Origin: Physocladia obscura
Lineage: Eukaryota; Chytridiomycota; Chytridiomycetes; Chytridiales; Chytriomycetaceae
Length of the DNA: 11,383 nucleotides
Direction of reading: 5' to 3'
Assembly: GCA_027596945.1 (NCBI GenBank)
Contig: JADGJH010001195.1
Span: 1-11,383 of the forward strand
Positions 1-8,110 of the stretch are shown piece by piece. Made by a program: the position numbers and the translations under genes. Numbering within the stretch: position 1 is the first letter of the stretch; each line of letters begins with the position of its first letter. Under the pieces are notes generated by a model. That model was not told where the DNA came from. It did no database searches and saw nothing but the letters and a program-made list of their open reading frames with translations.

Positions 1-1142
1 AGCAACATGCAATGACTGGAAGCTTAAAAGAAGGAAATAATAATAATAAATTGAAACTAGGATAAATTACTCACCATCGGCCTCTCAAACAAATAAATCC
101 AATAACACATTAATAAAATGAGTAATCCAAACTGCAAAACATATCAATCTGACCTTTTCTCAAGAGAATCAAAAGTCAAAAAAAATATTTTCTCACTCAA
201 GCTATATGAGATTCTCAACTGTTAGCGATTGTTTAATTTTGAACTTACATGACACAATACATTAACTCAAATAAAATTGAAATATTGTTTCAATTTACTC
301 ATTTAACACAAGAAATTTATACGTCATATTTTTTAAATATGAAAGAAAATATTCAAATTGTGATAACTAAAAAAAAATTTTGTCCAATGATTTGATTGAT
401 GTATTTTTTTGAAGTTTGGATTACTCAAATTTGAGAATACCGGCCAATCATGAAAAGTTTGGATATATTTTATATGAAAGTATCAATAATTTCCTGAAGC
501 AAAACAAAGAAGGCAACTTTTCATTATAAGACCTTTGAACCCAGTCAATCAGCTCTGAAAAACCAGTAAAAACATCAAGAAAAGTCAAATCAAAGACACA
601 AGATGTATGAGCATGCAACAGTTGTGTTAAGCGAGCGTGCGACGATTTCAAGTAAAAGATAAAGAGAAGAAAATTTTAAGTTTTTCCATTTCTTCCTTCA
701 CATCCATTGCCTGATAAGATGCATTTCGCAAATACTTATTAACATTACCAAAAAACTTGACTCAATTATAAAAAAACTAATGATTAAAAAGAAAAAGTAA
801 AAATAAGAAATAATAATAAACTGGTAATAAAATAGTTATTGTTTATTTATTTATTTTTGTGTGCCATTTTTCCTTATTAATCAAGAAGATAAAGTTTAAA
901 TAAAAATGTAGATCCAAAGAAATTTGGGCTGTCTCAACGCCGAGTTTTTTTTTGTAATACCTAGCATGTCAGTCAAATTTATTTATTTTTTTGCGTGCAC
1001 GTGAGAGGGTTTCAAAATCAAAAAAAAAAAAATGACAAGAAAATCCTATATTTACAATTATCTTTTTAATTTTTAATTTTTTTCGATTTATTGTGATTTT
1101 CTGTAAATTCACTCAAAATCAACAGAAGTTCCAGCAAGAAAG
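1..1142. other. AT-rich intergenic DNA, no gene seen
   Basis: This stretch is strongly AT-rich, with A and T homopolymers (for example around 946-953 and 1020-1032) and TTTA-type runs near 840-855. The only open frame of any size is a 67-codon minus-strand frame at 448-651, which has no recognisable domain, composition or context of a gene. A palindromic CACGTG (E-box type) at 998-1003 lies about 140 bases before the Hsp70-like start codon; it could be a transcription-factor site, but one hexamer is weak evidence. No tRNA or other RNA gene was recognised. Confidence 0.6.
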
Positions 1143-1160
1143 ATGAATCTCGTGGTCTTG

Positions 1161-1244
1161 GTAAGTATATTCGCATTCGCACAGATATCCAAAGCATTAA
1201 ATAGTTTAAGGGTTGAAAGCTCAGTTTTCAATATTGACTTGCAG
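1161..1244 (+). other. Possible optional 84-base intron in the Hsp70-like locus
   Basis: GTAAGT at 1161 is a strong donor and TTGACTTGCAG ending at 1244 is a plausible branch plus acceptor. The segment is 28 codons long and open, so the frame is kept whether or not it is removed. Retention gives a signal-peptide-like N-terminus; removal would delete most of it. The sequence alone does not decide which is real. Confidence 0.35.
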
Positions 1245-1303
1245 CCTCCTGTCGCCGACCCACTGCCTCCGATATTATGAATCTCAATCGGTCTATCGCA
1301 TGC

Positions 1304-1377
1304 GTAAATATGCTATAAATATAATATGAAAAACCATCCGCTGATTAAAATACTTTTTTTAATATTATTTCTCCAAG
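1304..1377 (+). other. Intron in the Hsp70-like locus
   Basis: Donor GTAAAT at 1304, branch-like CTGATTAA at 1341-1348, and acceptor CCAAG ending at 1377. Splicing joins GC (1302-1303) to A (1378) and gives S-H-A-A-I-A-I-R-Q-N-D-L-V. This aligns without a gap to the T-Y-S-C-V-G-V-x-x-N-G-x-V stretch at the start of Hsp70 ATPase domains. Confidence 0.7.
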
Positions 1378-1750
1378 AGCCATCGCAATTCGTCAAAACG
1401 ATCTTGTTACTGTGATTGGTGATAAACAACATCATGCGTTTACTCTACTCCAAGTTGCTTTCGCGAAAGATGATGATTCAATTCATTTGGGACACGCAGC
1501 GAAAGACCGGGCCGTCATAAATCCCTCCCGTACTTTTTTCGATATTCCACGTTTCATTGGTCAAAATTACAACGACTTTATCAATCAAAATCGCATGTCA
1601 CGCTTCCCTTTCAAAATGGAAAAGACGGAAAGATAGTGTTTAAAGTTGGAATACGAGAATATAGGCCAGAACAGATGCTTGCCTTTGTTATTGATGGATT
1701 GAAACGCGATATACAGGAGTTTTGGGGAGTTGAATCGCTGTCGTCTGTCT

Positions 1751-1803
1751 GTAAGTTTATTTCTGTCAAATTTTCTTTTTTTGAAGTAATTTTTCTTATT
1801 TAG
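1751..1803 (+). other. 53-base intron in the Hsp70-like locus
   Basis: Donor GTAAGT at 1751, a T-rich tract, and acceptor TTATTTAG ending at 1803. Splicing joins T (1750) to CA (1804-1805) and continues S-S-V-S-L-V-L-P, matching the A-V-V-T-V-P strand of Hsp70. The preceding exon is read in the frame that follows the slip at 1613-1616. Confidence 0.8.
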
Positions 1804-2354
1804 CACTTGTTTTGCCAACAGGATTGCATCATACCGGCCTTGAAGTAATCAAATCTATATTTGTGGAAACAGGACTGGAAATTAAAGGTGTGGTAAAGAA
1901 TGGGGTTGCAGCTACAATGGCGTACAATATTAATACAAAAGACATTGTAATTTATGATCTTGGCGCCACAAATTTTGATGCTTTCGTTGATAATGTGGAC
2001 GATTTCGGCAATCACAACATTCTTTCTCATAAATCAAACACAAATCTGGGCGGAAACAATTTTATTCAACAAATTATCACGCACTTCTTAAATTCGTTTC
2101 AAAAAACTATGGGTAGATCGTGTGGTTTAGTCCCGAAGTCTAAGCAGCGTCTTGAAACAGCAGTTACTGTGGCTATGAATCAACTTAATATTGAACCAGT
2201 CACCACAATTGCATTACCAGAAATTTGCTCAAATGGAGGAAGGGTCTTTAAGAACCTATTTCTCACAGTTGTGGATGGAATTGTAACAGTCATAGTTTTA
2301 ATAATAATAAAGAAAATAAATAAAAATAATTATCAACGAATTTCAAATAAATAA

Positions 2355-3334
2355 TTGTTGGTCTATTTCGTTCAGGTACAGTTCTTTTGCAAAATAGTTG
2401 TTTTGGCCTATTTTTAGTCCAAAAAATCCGGCTGGCTGAACTTTTTCTTTGACCACACACAATCAAACACACCCATCATTTGAGCGAAAACTCTCACTAA
2501 CATATCTCCCTCTGTATTTCAGTGTAAATAAAACACTTATTCAAAGTTGAGATGATTTGCCACTACCCGAAGGGAGAATCTTTGAAATTCAAATTTTTAT
2601 TAGAGACGCTCCACAGAGAAAACTGTGTGGGCATGTCAAAGTAAAATTTAACCCCTTCACTAACTAACTAGTGCCGAGGGACACTACAACACCGTTAAAA
2701 AGGGGGATTTGGATTGTGTGCCATGCCAACACTTTGCAGTACCTTATTAGAATGAGCTTTGCAATCATAAAATGTCTTCTATTAAAATTTTCATATGATC
2801 ATGTGACCCGAAAAAATTATTTGAGATACTTCTGTGTTAAAACCACTTGTTCAACCAACCGGTTGAAAGAAGCGTAAAATCTGTTAGTTTTAAAGATTTG
2901 GTGTTTGAGAGTAAAATGTTTCGATCAAACGCCAAAGATCTCTTGTTCTTGCAAATCATTTTTCGGGTAAATGCGTTTGCTTTTCAAACTCCGTGCCATA
3001 ATTATTAATCATCGTTTGTGAAATCCGTGAGTGGATGGATATATTCTAGTCATAATATATCTGTCTTTGAAACCCGATTTATTTCCCTTTTTTTGGGCGA
3101 TTTTAGCGAATTATACCGATTTGGATGACAAATTTCTATGTCTGACAAAAGAGATTGAAATTAAAATGTCATCTTCTTCTGTTATTCGGTTTACAAGAGC
3201 AGAAAAAACTTGAATGGCCAGTTAAGTGATTTGTGTGTGGTCAAAGAACTGTTTTCTGACACATCGCTTCCTTGGATTTGAATTTCAAGGCTACATTTTT
3301 ATCTTACATGGTTACTACCCCAAACCCATGAGAT
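2355..3334. other. Intergenic DNA before the SDR gene
   Basis: No gene is supported here. Open frames of 60-68 codons (2290-2472 minus, 2671-2877 plus, 3031-3213 plus) look like chance. Small features visible are a 13-base palindrome around TTGAAATTCAA at 2581-2593, a short hairpin CACAG/CTGTG at 2612-2627, and a (TAAC)n micro-repeat near 2660. Confidence 0.55.
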
Positions 3335-3342
3335 TATAAATA
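3335..3342 (+). promoter_or_regulatory. TATA box of the SDR gene
   Basis: TATAAATA lies 50 bases before the ATG at 3385, a placement that allows a start site about 30 bases downstream and a short 5' leader. The transporter and the second seven-helix gene have a similar element at a similar distance, which raises confidence. Confidence 0.65.
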
Positions 3343-3384
3343 GGGCTCATTTCAAATGATCAAGGCAAAATAAAGAAAAAAGTC

Positions 3385-4344
3385 ATGAGTTTCGGAGAGA
3401 AAACGACTGCAGCAGAAGTAGCTGCTGTATTTGGATCGCGTATCGCTGGAAAGCACTTTGTTGTAACTGGCGGCAACAGTGGACTTGGAAAAGAAACTGC
3501 CCGTGTGCTTGCTGCTTCTGGCGCGATAGTTACGCTGTGCTGTCGTTCGGTCGCGAAAGCCGAAGAAGCAAAGAACGAAATCATTCATGAAACTCCCAAC
3601 GCGGAGATCCGCATCGTCCCGCTGGATCTCGCCGACCTCAAATCTGTCAAGGAATCTGCGGAAATCCTCGCTAAAGCAACTCCAAAAATCAATGTGTTGA
3701 TCAACAACGCGGGTGTCATGGCTTGTCCTAAAGCGCTCACGCAAAATGGGCTCGAGTTCCAGTTCCAAACAAACTACTTGGCCCCCTATTATCTCACTTT
3801 ACTCCTCCTCGACGCGCTCCATGAATCGGGAACTCCAGCCGATCCATCTCGTGTCATCAACGTTTCCAGTACCGCAAATGTTCTATTTGGACCAGATGCA
3901 GGCATTTCCTTTGATGACCTTGCTGCCAAAAAATCTTACAACCCGTGGTCGCGCTATGGCGAGTCCAAACTTGCTCAGATTGTGTCCGCCGCTGACCTCC
4001 AGAAACGCATCGCTGGCAAGAAAAACGTCGCGTTCGTGTCAGTGCATCCTGGAAATATCCCAAGCTCCAATTTAACTCAGTATATAGGCCTAAGCAGCGG
4101 GTTGAAAATGACAACAGCAATTCATTTTAATAAGATTGGCCCAAGCAAAATCTTGTCGCAAAAATCAATTCCTGAAGGAGCTGCAACAATTGTCTTTTGT
4201 GCCGTGGATCCAAATATTCAGTTTGGAAAATACTACTCGGATTGCGATGTTACTGATATTGTCCATTCACTTGCTTTTGATGAGAGCTTGGCTGCAAAGC
4301 TCACCGAAATTTCCGATAAGCTGATTGCTGATGCCAATTTGTAA
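3385..4344 (+). CDS. Short-chain dehydrogenase/reductase (retinol-dehydrogenase/WWOX-like SDR)
   Basis: This 319-residue, intronless, apparently intact NAD(P)-dependent oxidoreductase has the full classical SDR signature. The Rossmann nucleotide-binding motif TGGNSGLG is at residues 28-35, an Arg at 54 after strand 2 favours NADP(H), and DL at 81-82 sits by the adenine pocket. NNAG is at 107-110, the tetrad Asn is probably N130, the catalytic serine is S161 or S162, and Y191 and K195 form the YxxxK motif, followed by HPG at 221-223. The long C-terminal part and the GAATIVFCA.DP segment resemble retinol dehydrogenase 11-14 and WW-domain oxidoreductase relatives, but no WW domain or membrane anchor is seen. 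Substrate is unknown: probably a lipid, aldehyde/ketone or secondary metabolite. A TATA box lies at 3335 and AATAAA 5 bases after the stop. Codon use shifts from GC-rich to AT-rich near 4070. Confidence 0.95.
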   Translation: MSFGEKTTAAEVAAVFGSRIAGKHFVVTGGNSGLGKETARVLAASGAIVTLCCRSVAKAEEAKNEIIHETPNAEIRIVPLDLADLKSVKESAEILAKATPKINVLINNAGVMACPKALTQNGLEFQFQTNYLAPYYLTLLLLDALHESGTPADPSRVINVSSTANVLFGPDAGISFDDLAAKKSYNPWSRYGESKLAQIVSAADLQKRIAGKKNVAFVSVHPGNIPSSNLTQYIGLSSGLKMTTAIHFNKIGPSKILSQKSIPEGAATIVFCAVDPNIQFGKYYSDCDVTDIVHSLAFDESLAAKLTEISDKLIADANL

Positions 4345-4348
4345 CAAC

Positions 4349-4354
4349 AATAAA
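4349..4354 (+). terminator. Poly(A) signal of the SDR gene
   Basis: AATAAA begins 5 bases after the TAA stop and is followed by T-rich DNA, so the 3' UTR would be very short. Confidence 0.6.
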
Positions 4355-5592
4355 AAAGAAACATTTTTGGTATTATTTTTAGAATCTTTCAAAGTATTAA
4401 ACATCTCGACGAAAAAGAAAAAGAAATTGCAATATTTTATTATCTCCATGAAATACGCGAGTAAGTTAATCTTATGTCCTCCACTACTCTGAGATCGATG
4501 ATTTTAATTCAGATTCACTAACGACGCCAGATTTACCAGCATTTGTCAACACTTTTAAAAGTCCAATATGCGAGAAAAATAATTTGCCATATCAATGATT
4601 TTCTTTTCGTCAAAAAGGGATGAAAGGCAAAGAATTGTCACGAATTTGAATGGTGAGATAAAACAACAAAAAAATTGTTGTTAGGGGTGAAGTTTTTTGT
4701 ATTTGATAATGGTTTTATAGCAAATGTGCTGAAAGGTGTCCATCATCAAGTTGAATATCATTTTTAGCAGAGAAAAACCAAAAAATGACTAGAAATCAAG
4801 TTTACCAAGGACAACTTTGCTTTAAAAAGAATTCTATTTTCCCATTGTGCGGTTTATAGTTTTCACTAAAACATATAAAGGTATGTTTTTTATTTAAATA
4901 AATTTGGCCATTTTCACAGACACACAAAGGACTTTATTCTAAAGTATTTCTTAAGAAAAGCAATTGGAAATAACATGATTGGAACATAAAAACATAGCAA
5001 AAACGAAAAACTTCAAAAAAAAATTCATGCTTATTTGTTGGCAATTATGTGGATATCAAACATTTCGGTTAAGTCAGTTTGAAAAATCGAAAAATCGCAT
5101 GTGCCACGTGTGAATTATTGCGAAATAGAATGTAAAAGTAAATTCATTTCTGAAACAGTAATAACTAGTTGCAATATAGTGTGTTGTATTATGAAACTCT
5201 TGGTGATATGAAAGTGTGGATTTCATCGAAACATGATGAGAAAATTGCCATGGCATTGCCAAATAATGATTAGTAGCTCGGACAGATATTTCGGAAGAAG
5301 GATCGACATCAAACTCAAAACGTAAGTTACGTCAGTGATGAGGACATTTTATTCTAAAATCTTCGTCAAAATATGAGGTATTATAAGTGTCGTTGCTGAA
5401 CAAATCCAATAAAGTTGCAGTGTCTATTATCACAGTTTTATCGTATCTAAAGCGATTAATAGTGAGATTCCAAAGAGCCGATGATCAGGCTTGGAACTGT
5501 ACCCTTGAATCAGAATACTAAGTTCACATTCAATATATCGGCTTAATTAATTAATTCATTAAAGAAGTGTAATTTTCAACACCCTTTCAATT

Positions 5593-5668
5593 GTAGCTCA
5601 ACTACAGCGCACATTTTGCAGTGTCCGCGGGAGATCGCGGCTGACGGTATCAACGCCTGCAATCGGCG
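5593..5668. other. GC-richer island with three short hairpins
   Basis: Three consecutive small inverted repeats are visible: GTAG/CTAC at 5593-5605 (loop 5), CCGCG/CGCGG at 5625-5640 (loop 6) and CGCC/GGCG at 5654-5668 (loop 7). The island contrasts with the AT-rich DNA around it. It could be a structured RNA, a regulatory site or an old coding fragment. No cloverleaf or known RNA family was recognised. Confidence 0.3.
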
Positions 5669-5831
5669 ACCTGTTAGTAATTGATTTGATCACTTCAAAT
5701 GGAAGATGGACATGTTATGCACCAAACTAAGCCAATATTTACGAATCTTTGCCTCAGTTCCAAAAACCCTGATACAATCAATCATTTTGGCTTATTAAAC
5801 GAAATATAAAAACTCAACGAATATAGCTAGC

Positions 5832-5848
5832 TTTTTTTTTTTTTTTTT
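5832..5848. repeat. T17 homopolymer
   Basis: An uninterrupted run of 17 T bases about 230 bases before the transporter start. It may be a nucleosome-depleting promoter tract, a pol III stop, or the tail of a retro-inserted element on the minus strand. No target-site duplication was seen. Confidence 0.7.
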
Positions 5849-6035
5849 GGAATCAACGTTATCGGGATCATATTGATTGTAATGTAAGGTACAAAAAGAT
5901 AAATTAAAGAGACGCCGTTATCTGTGATTTCAATTTTTTCGAATGTTCAGTTTTCACTGTATTTCAAATGATTTGAAACAAAAGTAGTTCAGGATATGTC
6001 TTGGATATGTCATCTCTCAAATTATCATAAAATTC

Positions 6036-6043
6036 TATAAAAA
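6036..6043 (+). promoter_or_regulatory. TATA box of the transporter gene
   Basis: TATAAAAA lies 44 bases before the ATG at 6080, much as in the SDR gene. The leader after a start about 30 bases downstream would be short and A-rich (AACATCCAAAAATG), as is common in fungi. Confidence 0.65.
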
Positions 6044-6079
6044 TCCACGTAAACAAAGAAAGGAACAAAACATCCAAAA

Positions 6080-7813
6080 ATGACAGACGTGACAGTAACT
6101 AACTCAAAATCTGACGATGCTACTGCATTCATCGTTGCAGATGGAACTACTTCAGCACTTGATATTCCAGTCCCAAAAAGCGTCTCTCCAAAAGTGTCAA
6201 ACGCCGATGGTGAACTGGATATCACAGACATTCACGAAGACAAGCCTGCAGTTATTTTGACTAGGACAGAATTTATTCTTGTATTTGTTGGACTTGCCCT
6301 TGCCGTTTTCATTTCAGCTTTGGATCAGACTATCGTTGCAGTTGCCCTGCAAGCTGTCGCTGCTGAATTTCAAAGTTTGGACAAGATTAACTGGATTGGA
6401 ACTGCTTTTTTCCTCACTGCGACGGCTTTCATTCCCGTATACGGACAATTAGCCGATGTTTTTGGACGCAAGTTAACTTTTCTGTTAGCTATTGGAATCT
6501 TTGAATTTGGATCTCTTCTTTGCGGTGTGGCTACGAGTATGGATATGCTGATTGTTGCGCGTGGAGTTGCCGGTATGGGAGGGGCTGGAGTATTTTCGTT
6601 GACAATGATTATTATTGGTGACTTGACTACTGCTCGGGAGCGTGGCCAATATCTTGGACTCATTGGTTCAACGTATGGACTTGCCTCAATTGCTGGACCG
6701 TTGTTGGGCGGTGTTTTTGTTGACCACGTTACATGGAGATGGGTGTTTTACATTAATCTACCAATCGGGTTAATTACGGTTGGGGCCGTTCTCCGGTTTC
6801 TCCGTTTCCAAGCTCCGGAACATGAATCGTTTTACGGCTCACTGAAGAAAATTGACTGGCTTGGCACGTTGCTGCTGGTGACGGCTGTCATTTGCATTCT
6901 CATTCCTATTCAAAGCGGGGGCTCAACATATGCATGGAATTCTCCAACCGTCATTGTTCTATTTATCGTTGGATTCCTTCTTTTTGGCGTCTTTTTATTT
7001 GTTGAAGCGCGAGTTGCAAAAAACCCGGTGCTTCCGTTTGTGCTATTCAAAAACCAATATGCAAGTGCGACATTTGCAACATCATTCTTTGTTGGTGCGG
7101 CATTCTTCATTCTTGTGTTTTACTGTCCACTTTGGTTCCAAATTGTGCTTGGCGTAAGTGCAACACAAGCTGGAATCCACACTCTTCCGTTGATGATGGG
7201 AATGGTTTTCTCATCGATTGCATCTGGAGCCACAGCGACTTCCACAGGATACTTCTTTCCGTTTCTTCCCGCTGGTGCAGTCATTACAGCGCTCGGCGCA
7301 GGTCTTCTTACCACTCTTACTGAAGACGCTAGTCTCGCTAAGCAAGTTATTTTCATGCTTATTGCTGGACTCGGTGTTGGTGCCGGTTTTCAAATGTGTA
7401 TTGTTTCAGCCCAAGTCAGTGTGAAGCCAAATCTTCTAGCGGCAGTCACAAGTACGAATAATTTCATACAGACTATTGGGCTTGCGATTGGAATTGCGAT
7501 TTGTTCATCTCTATTCAACACAAGTCTTCCAGGGAACATTGCCGATGCACTTACGAGCTATGGTCTTTCGGAGATTCAATTGTTGGGTAATGCGAGCAGC
7601 AACATAGTCTATCAAGATTCAAGTGTGTTACATAATAGTTTGTATGTAGTGCCGGGTAGCGATTTACAGAAAGCACTGGTACATGGATACTTGGAGACTT
7701 TACGGACTTTATTTTGGCTGCCAATGGGCTTTTCGCTCGCTTGGTTTTTCACTTGCCTCTTTGTCAAAAAGGATAAGATTGTTCAAGGGACTGAGATTTC
7801 TATGGGAGCGTAA
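6080..7813 (+). CDS. Major facilitator superfamily drug:H+ antiporter, DHA2-like (14 helices)
   Basis: An intronless 577-residue polytopic membrane protein, full length for the 14-helix DHA2 branch of the major facilitator superfamily. Such proteins expel drugs, toxins or metabolites, or move amino acids, using the proton gradient at the plasma membrane or vacuole. A polar cytosolic N-terminus (1-63) is followed by helix 1 with the family motif LDQTIVAVAL (81-90). Motif A, GQLADVFGRK, is at 122-131 in the helix 2-3 loop; motif B, starting RGVAGMGGAG, is at 161-170; and the antiporter motif C, G..YGLASIAGPLLGG, is at 196-211. WRWVFYINLPIG (219-230) is typical of fungal DHA2 members. A long polar loop at about 500-550 precedes the last helix, and the C-terminal tail is short. 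The ATG at 6080 is the first after the TATA box. Substrate cannot be told from sequence. The neighbouring SDR might suggest a metabolite-handling pair, but nothing else supports a cluster. Confidence 0.95.
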   Translation: MTDVTVTNSKSDDATAFIVADGTTSALDIPVPKSVSPKVSNADGELDITDIHEDKPAVILTRTEFILVFVGLALAVFISALDQTIVAVALQAVAAEFQSLDKINWIGTAFFLTATAFIPVYGQLADVFGRKLTFLLAIGIFEFGSLLCGVATSMDMLIVARGVAGMGGAGVFSLTMIIIGDLTTARERGQYLGLIGSTYGLASIAGPLLGGVFVDHVTWRWVFYINLPIGLITVGAVLRFLRFQAPEHESFYGSLKKIDWLGTLLLVTAVICILIPIQSGGSTYAWNSPTVIVLFIVGFLLFGVFLFVEARVAKNPVLPFVLFKNQYASATFATSFFVGAAFFILVFYCPLWFQIVLGVSATQAGIHTLPLMMGMVFSSIASGATATSTGYFFPFLPAGAVITALGAGLLTTLTEDASLAKQVIFMLIAGLGVGAGFQMCIVSAQVSVKPNLLAAVTSTNNFIQTIGLAIGIAICSSLFNTSLPGNIADALTSYGLSEIQLLGNASSNIVYQDSSVLHNSLYVVPGSDLQKALVHGYLETLRTLFWLPMGFSLAWFFTCLFVKKDKIVQGTEISMGA

Positions 7814-7829
7814 CTTTAATAACACATAA

Positions 7830-7879
7830 ATTCAATAAAAATTGCATTTTATACTATGTGAAGAAAATCCAGATTTGTG
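7830..7879 (+). repeat. 50-base direct repeat, copy 1 (transporter 3' UTR)
   Basis: The segment beginning ATTCAATAAAAA and ending AAATCCAGATTTGTG recurs at 8061-8110 with 45 of 50 bases identical by hand comparison. It covers the transporter's poly(A) signal and the sequence after it. Confidence 0.85.
7834..7839 (+). terminator. Poly(A) signal of the transporter gene
   Basis: AATAAA 21 bases after the TAA stop. It lies inside the first copy of a 50-base direct repeat whose second copy, about 231 bases further on, carries the same hexamer. Confidence 0.6.
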
Positions 7880-8060
7880 GTTGGTTTTAATTTATTAAAA
7901 CAAGTTTAATGGGCGAGGAGATGTTGTCAAGTTTCTTTTTCGTCTTTGAATTTTTTCAAAATTCTCTGCCGCGGCCGGTGGCTTTGGTTACACGCATCCT
8001 TCGCCCACTTCGTCCCTTTTTTTCTTTTTCTCCTTCTTTTCTTGATTTTATTTCATGGTT
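7880..8060. other. Spacer between the two repeat copies
   Basis: It contains a GC-rich patch (CTGCCGCGGCCGGTGGC, about 7967-7983) and a long pyrimidine tract at about 8006-8040. A 105-codon open frame starting 7909 runs through it but is low-complexity (F/S/P-rich), has no domain, and is probably chance. No clear similarity to the transporter coding end was found. Confidence 0.4.
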
Positions 8061-8110
8061 ATTCAATAAAAACTGCATATTATATTATGTCAAGAAAATC
8101 CAGATTTGTC
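8061..8110 (+). repeat. 50-base direct repeat, copy 2
   Basis: Second copy of the 7830-7879 repeat, with five substitutions and no gap, again with AATAAA (8065-8070). It is not next to any coding region that I can support, so it may mark a segmental duplication or the 3' end of a lost gene. Confidence 0.85.

Larger units (their letters stand above)
1143..2354 (+). pseudogene. Decayed Hsp70-family ATPase-domain gene (signal-peptide-like N-terminus)
   Basis: Intact Hsp70 proteins are ATP-driven chaperones of about 640 residues. Here the ATPase domain is followed in order. A hydrophobic start (MNLVVLVSIFAFAQ) resembles a signal peptide, which would suit an ER Hsp70. The phosphate-1 region then reads IL-stop-ISIGLSHA, against the family's VIGIDLGTTYS. 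Next come AIRQNDLVTVIGD, AAKDRAVINPSRTFFDIPRFIG (family: AAKNQ..NP.NT.FD.KRLIG), REYRPEQMLAFVIDGLK (family: F.PEEISSMVL.KMK), SLVLP (VVTVP), DIVIYDLGATNFDAF (LIFDLGGGTFDVS) and NTNLGGNNF (DTHLGGEDF). Lesions: TGA at 1278-1280 replaces a glycine; a net one-base loss in the A run at 1613-1616 leads to TAG at 1634-1636; the GGG of phosphate-2 and the catalytic lysine of FDAKRLIG are lost; the substrate-binding half is missing. Two introns (1304-1377, 1751-1803) restore the alignment exactly. AATAAA at 2346-2351 overlaps the last stop. Alternatively it is a diverged expressed relative with assembly errors. Confidence 0.85.
4355..6035. other. Intergenic DNA between SDR and transporter
   Basis: About 1.7 kb of AT-rich DNA without a supportable gene; the only listed frame (5074-5262, minus) has no recognisable features. 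Visible items are a CACGTG at 5105-5110, a TTAATTAATTAATT stretch near 5544-5557, a locally GC-richer island with three small hairpins at about 5590-5670, and a T17 run at 5832-5848. The spacer is long for a compact genome and may hold regulatory DNA or the remains of an element. Confidence 0.55.

Noticed and set aside
448..651. 67-codon minus-strand open frame
   Set aside because: No domain, no promoter or poly(A) context and no compositional contrast with surrounding AT-rich DNA; consistent with chance.
3352..3768. 138-codon minus-strand frame opposite the SDR gene
   Set aside because: Antisense shadow of a strongly supported SDR coding region; it has no features of its own.
5587..5657. 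tRNA gene in the GC-richer island
   Set aside because: A box A-like stretch is present, but no seven-base acceptor stem, no anticodon arm and no proper box B could be folded.
7120..7356. Several alternative frames inside the transporter
   Set aside because: They overlap a complete DHA2 transporter frame with all family motifs and are shadows of it.
3385..7813. A secondary-metabolite cluster formed by the SDR and the transporter
   Set aside because: Only two genes, separated by 1.7 kb, with no synthase, regulator or other tailoring enzyme in the window.
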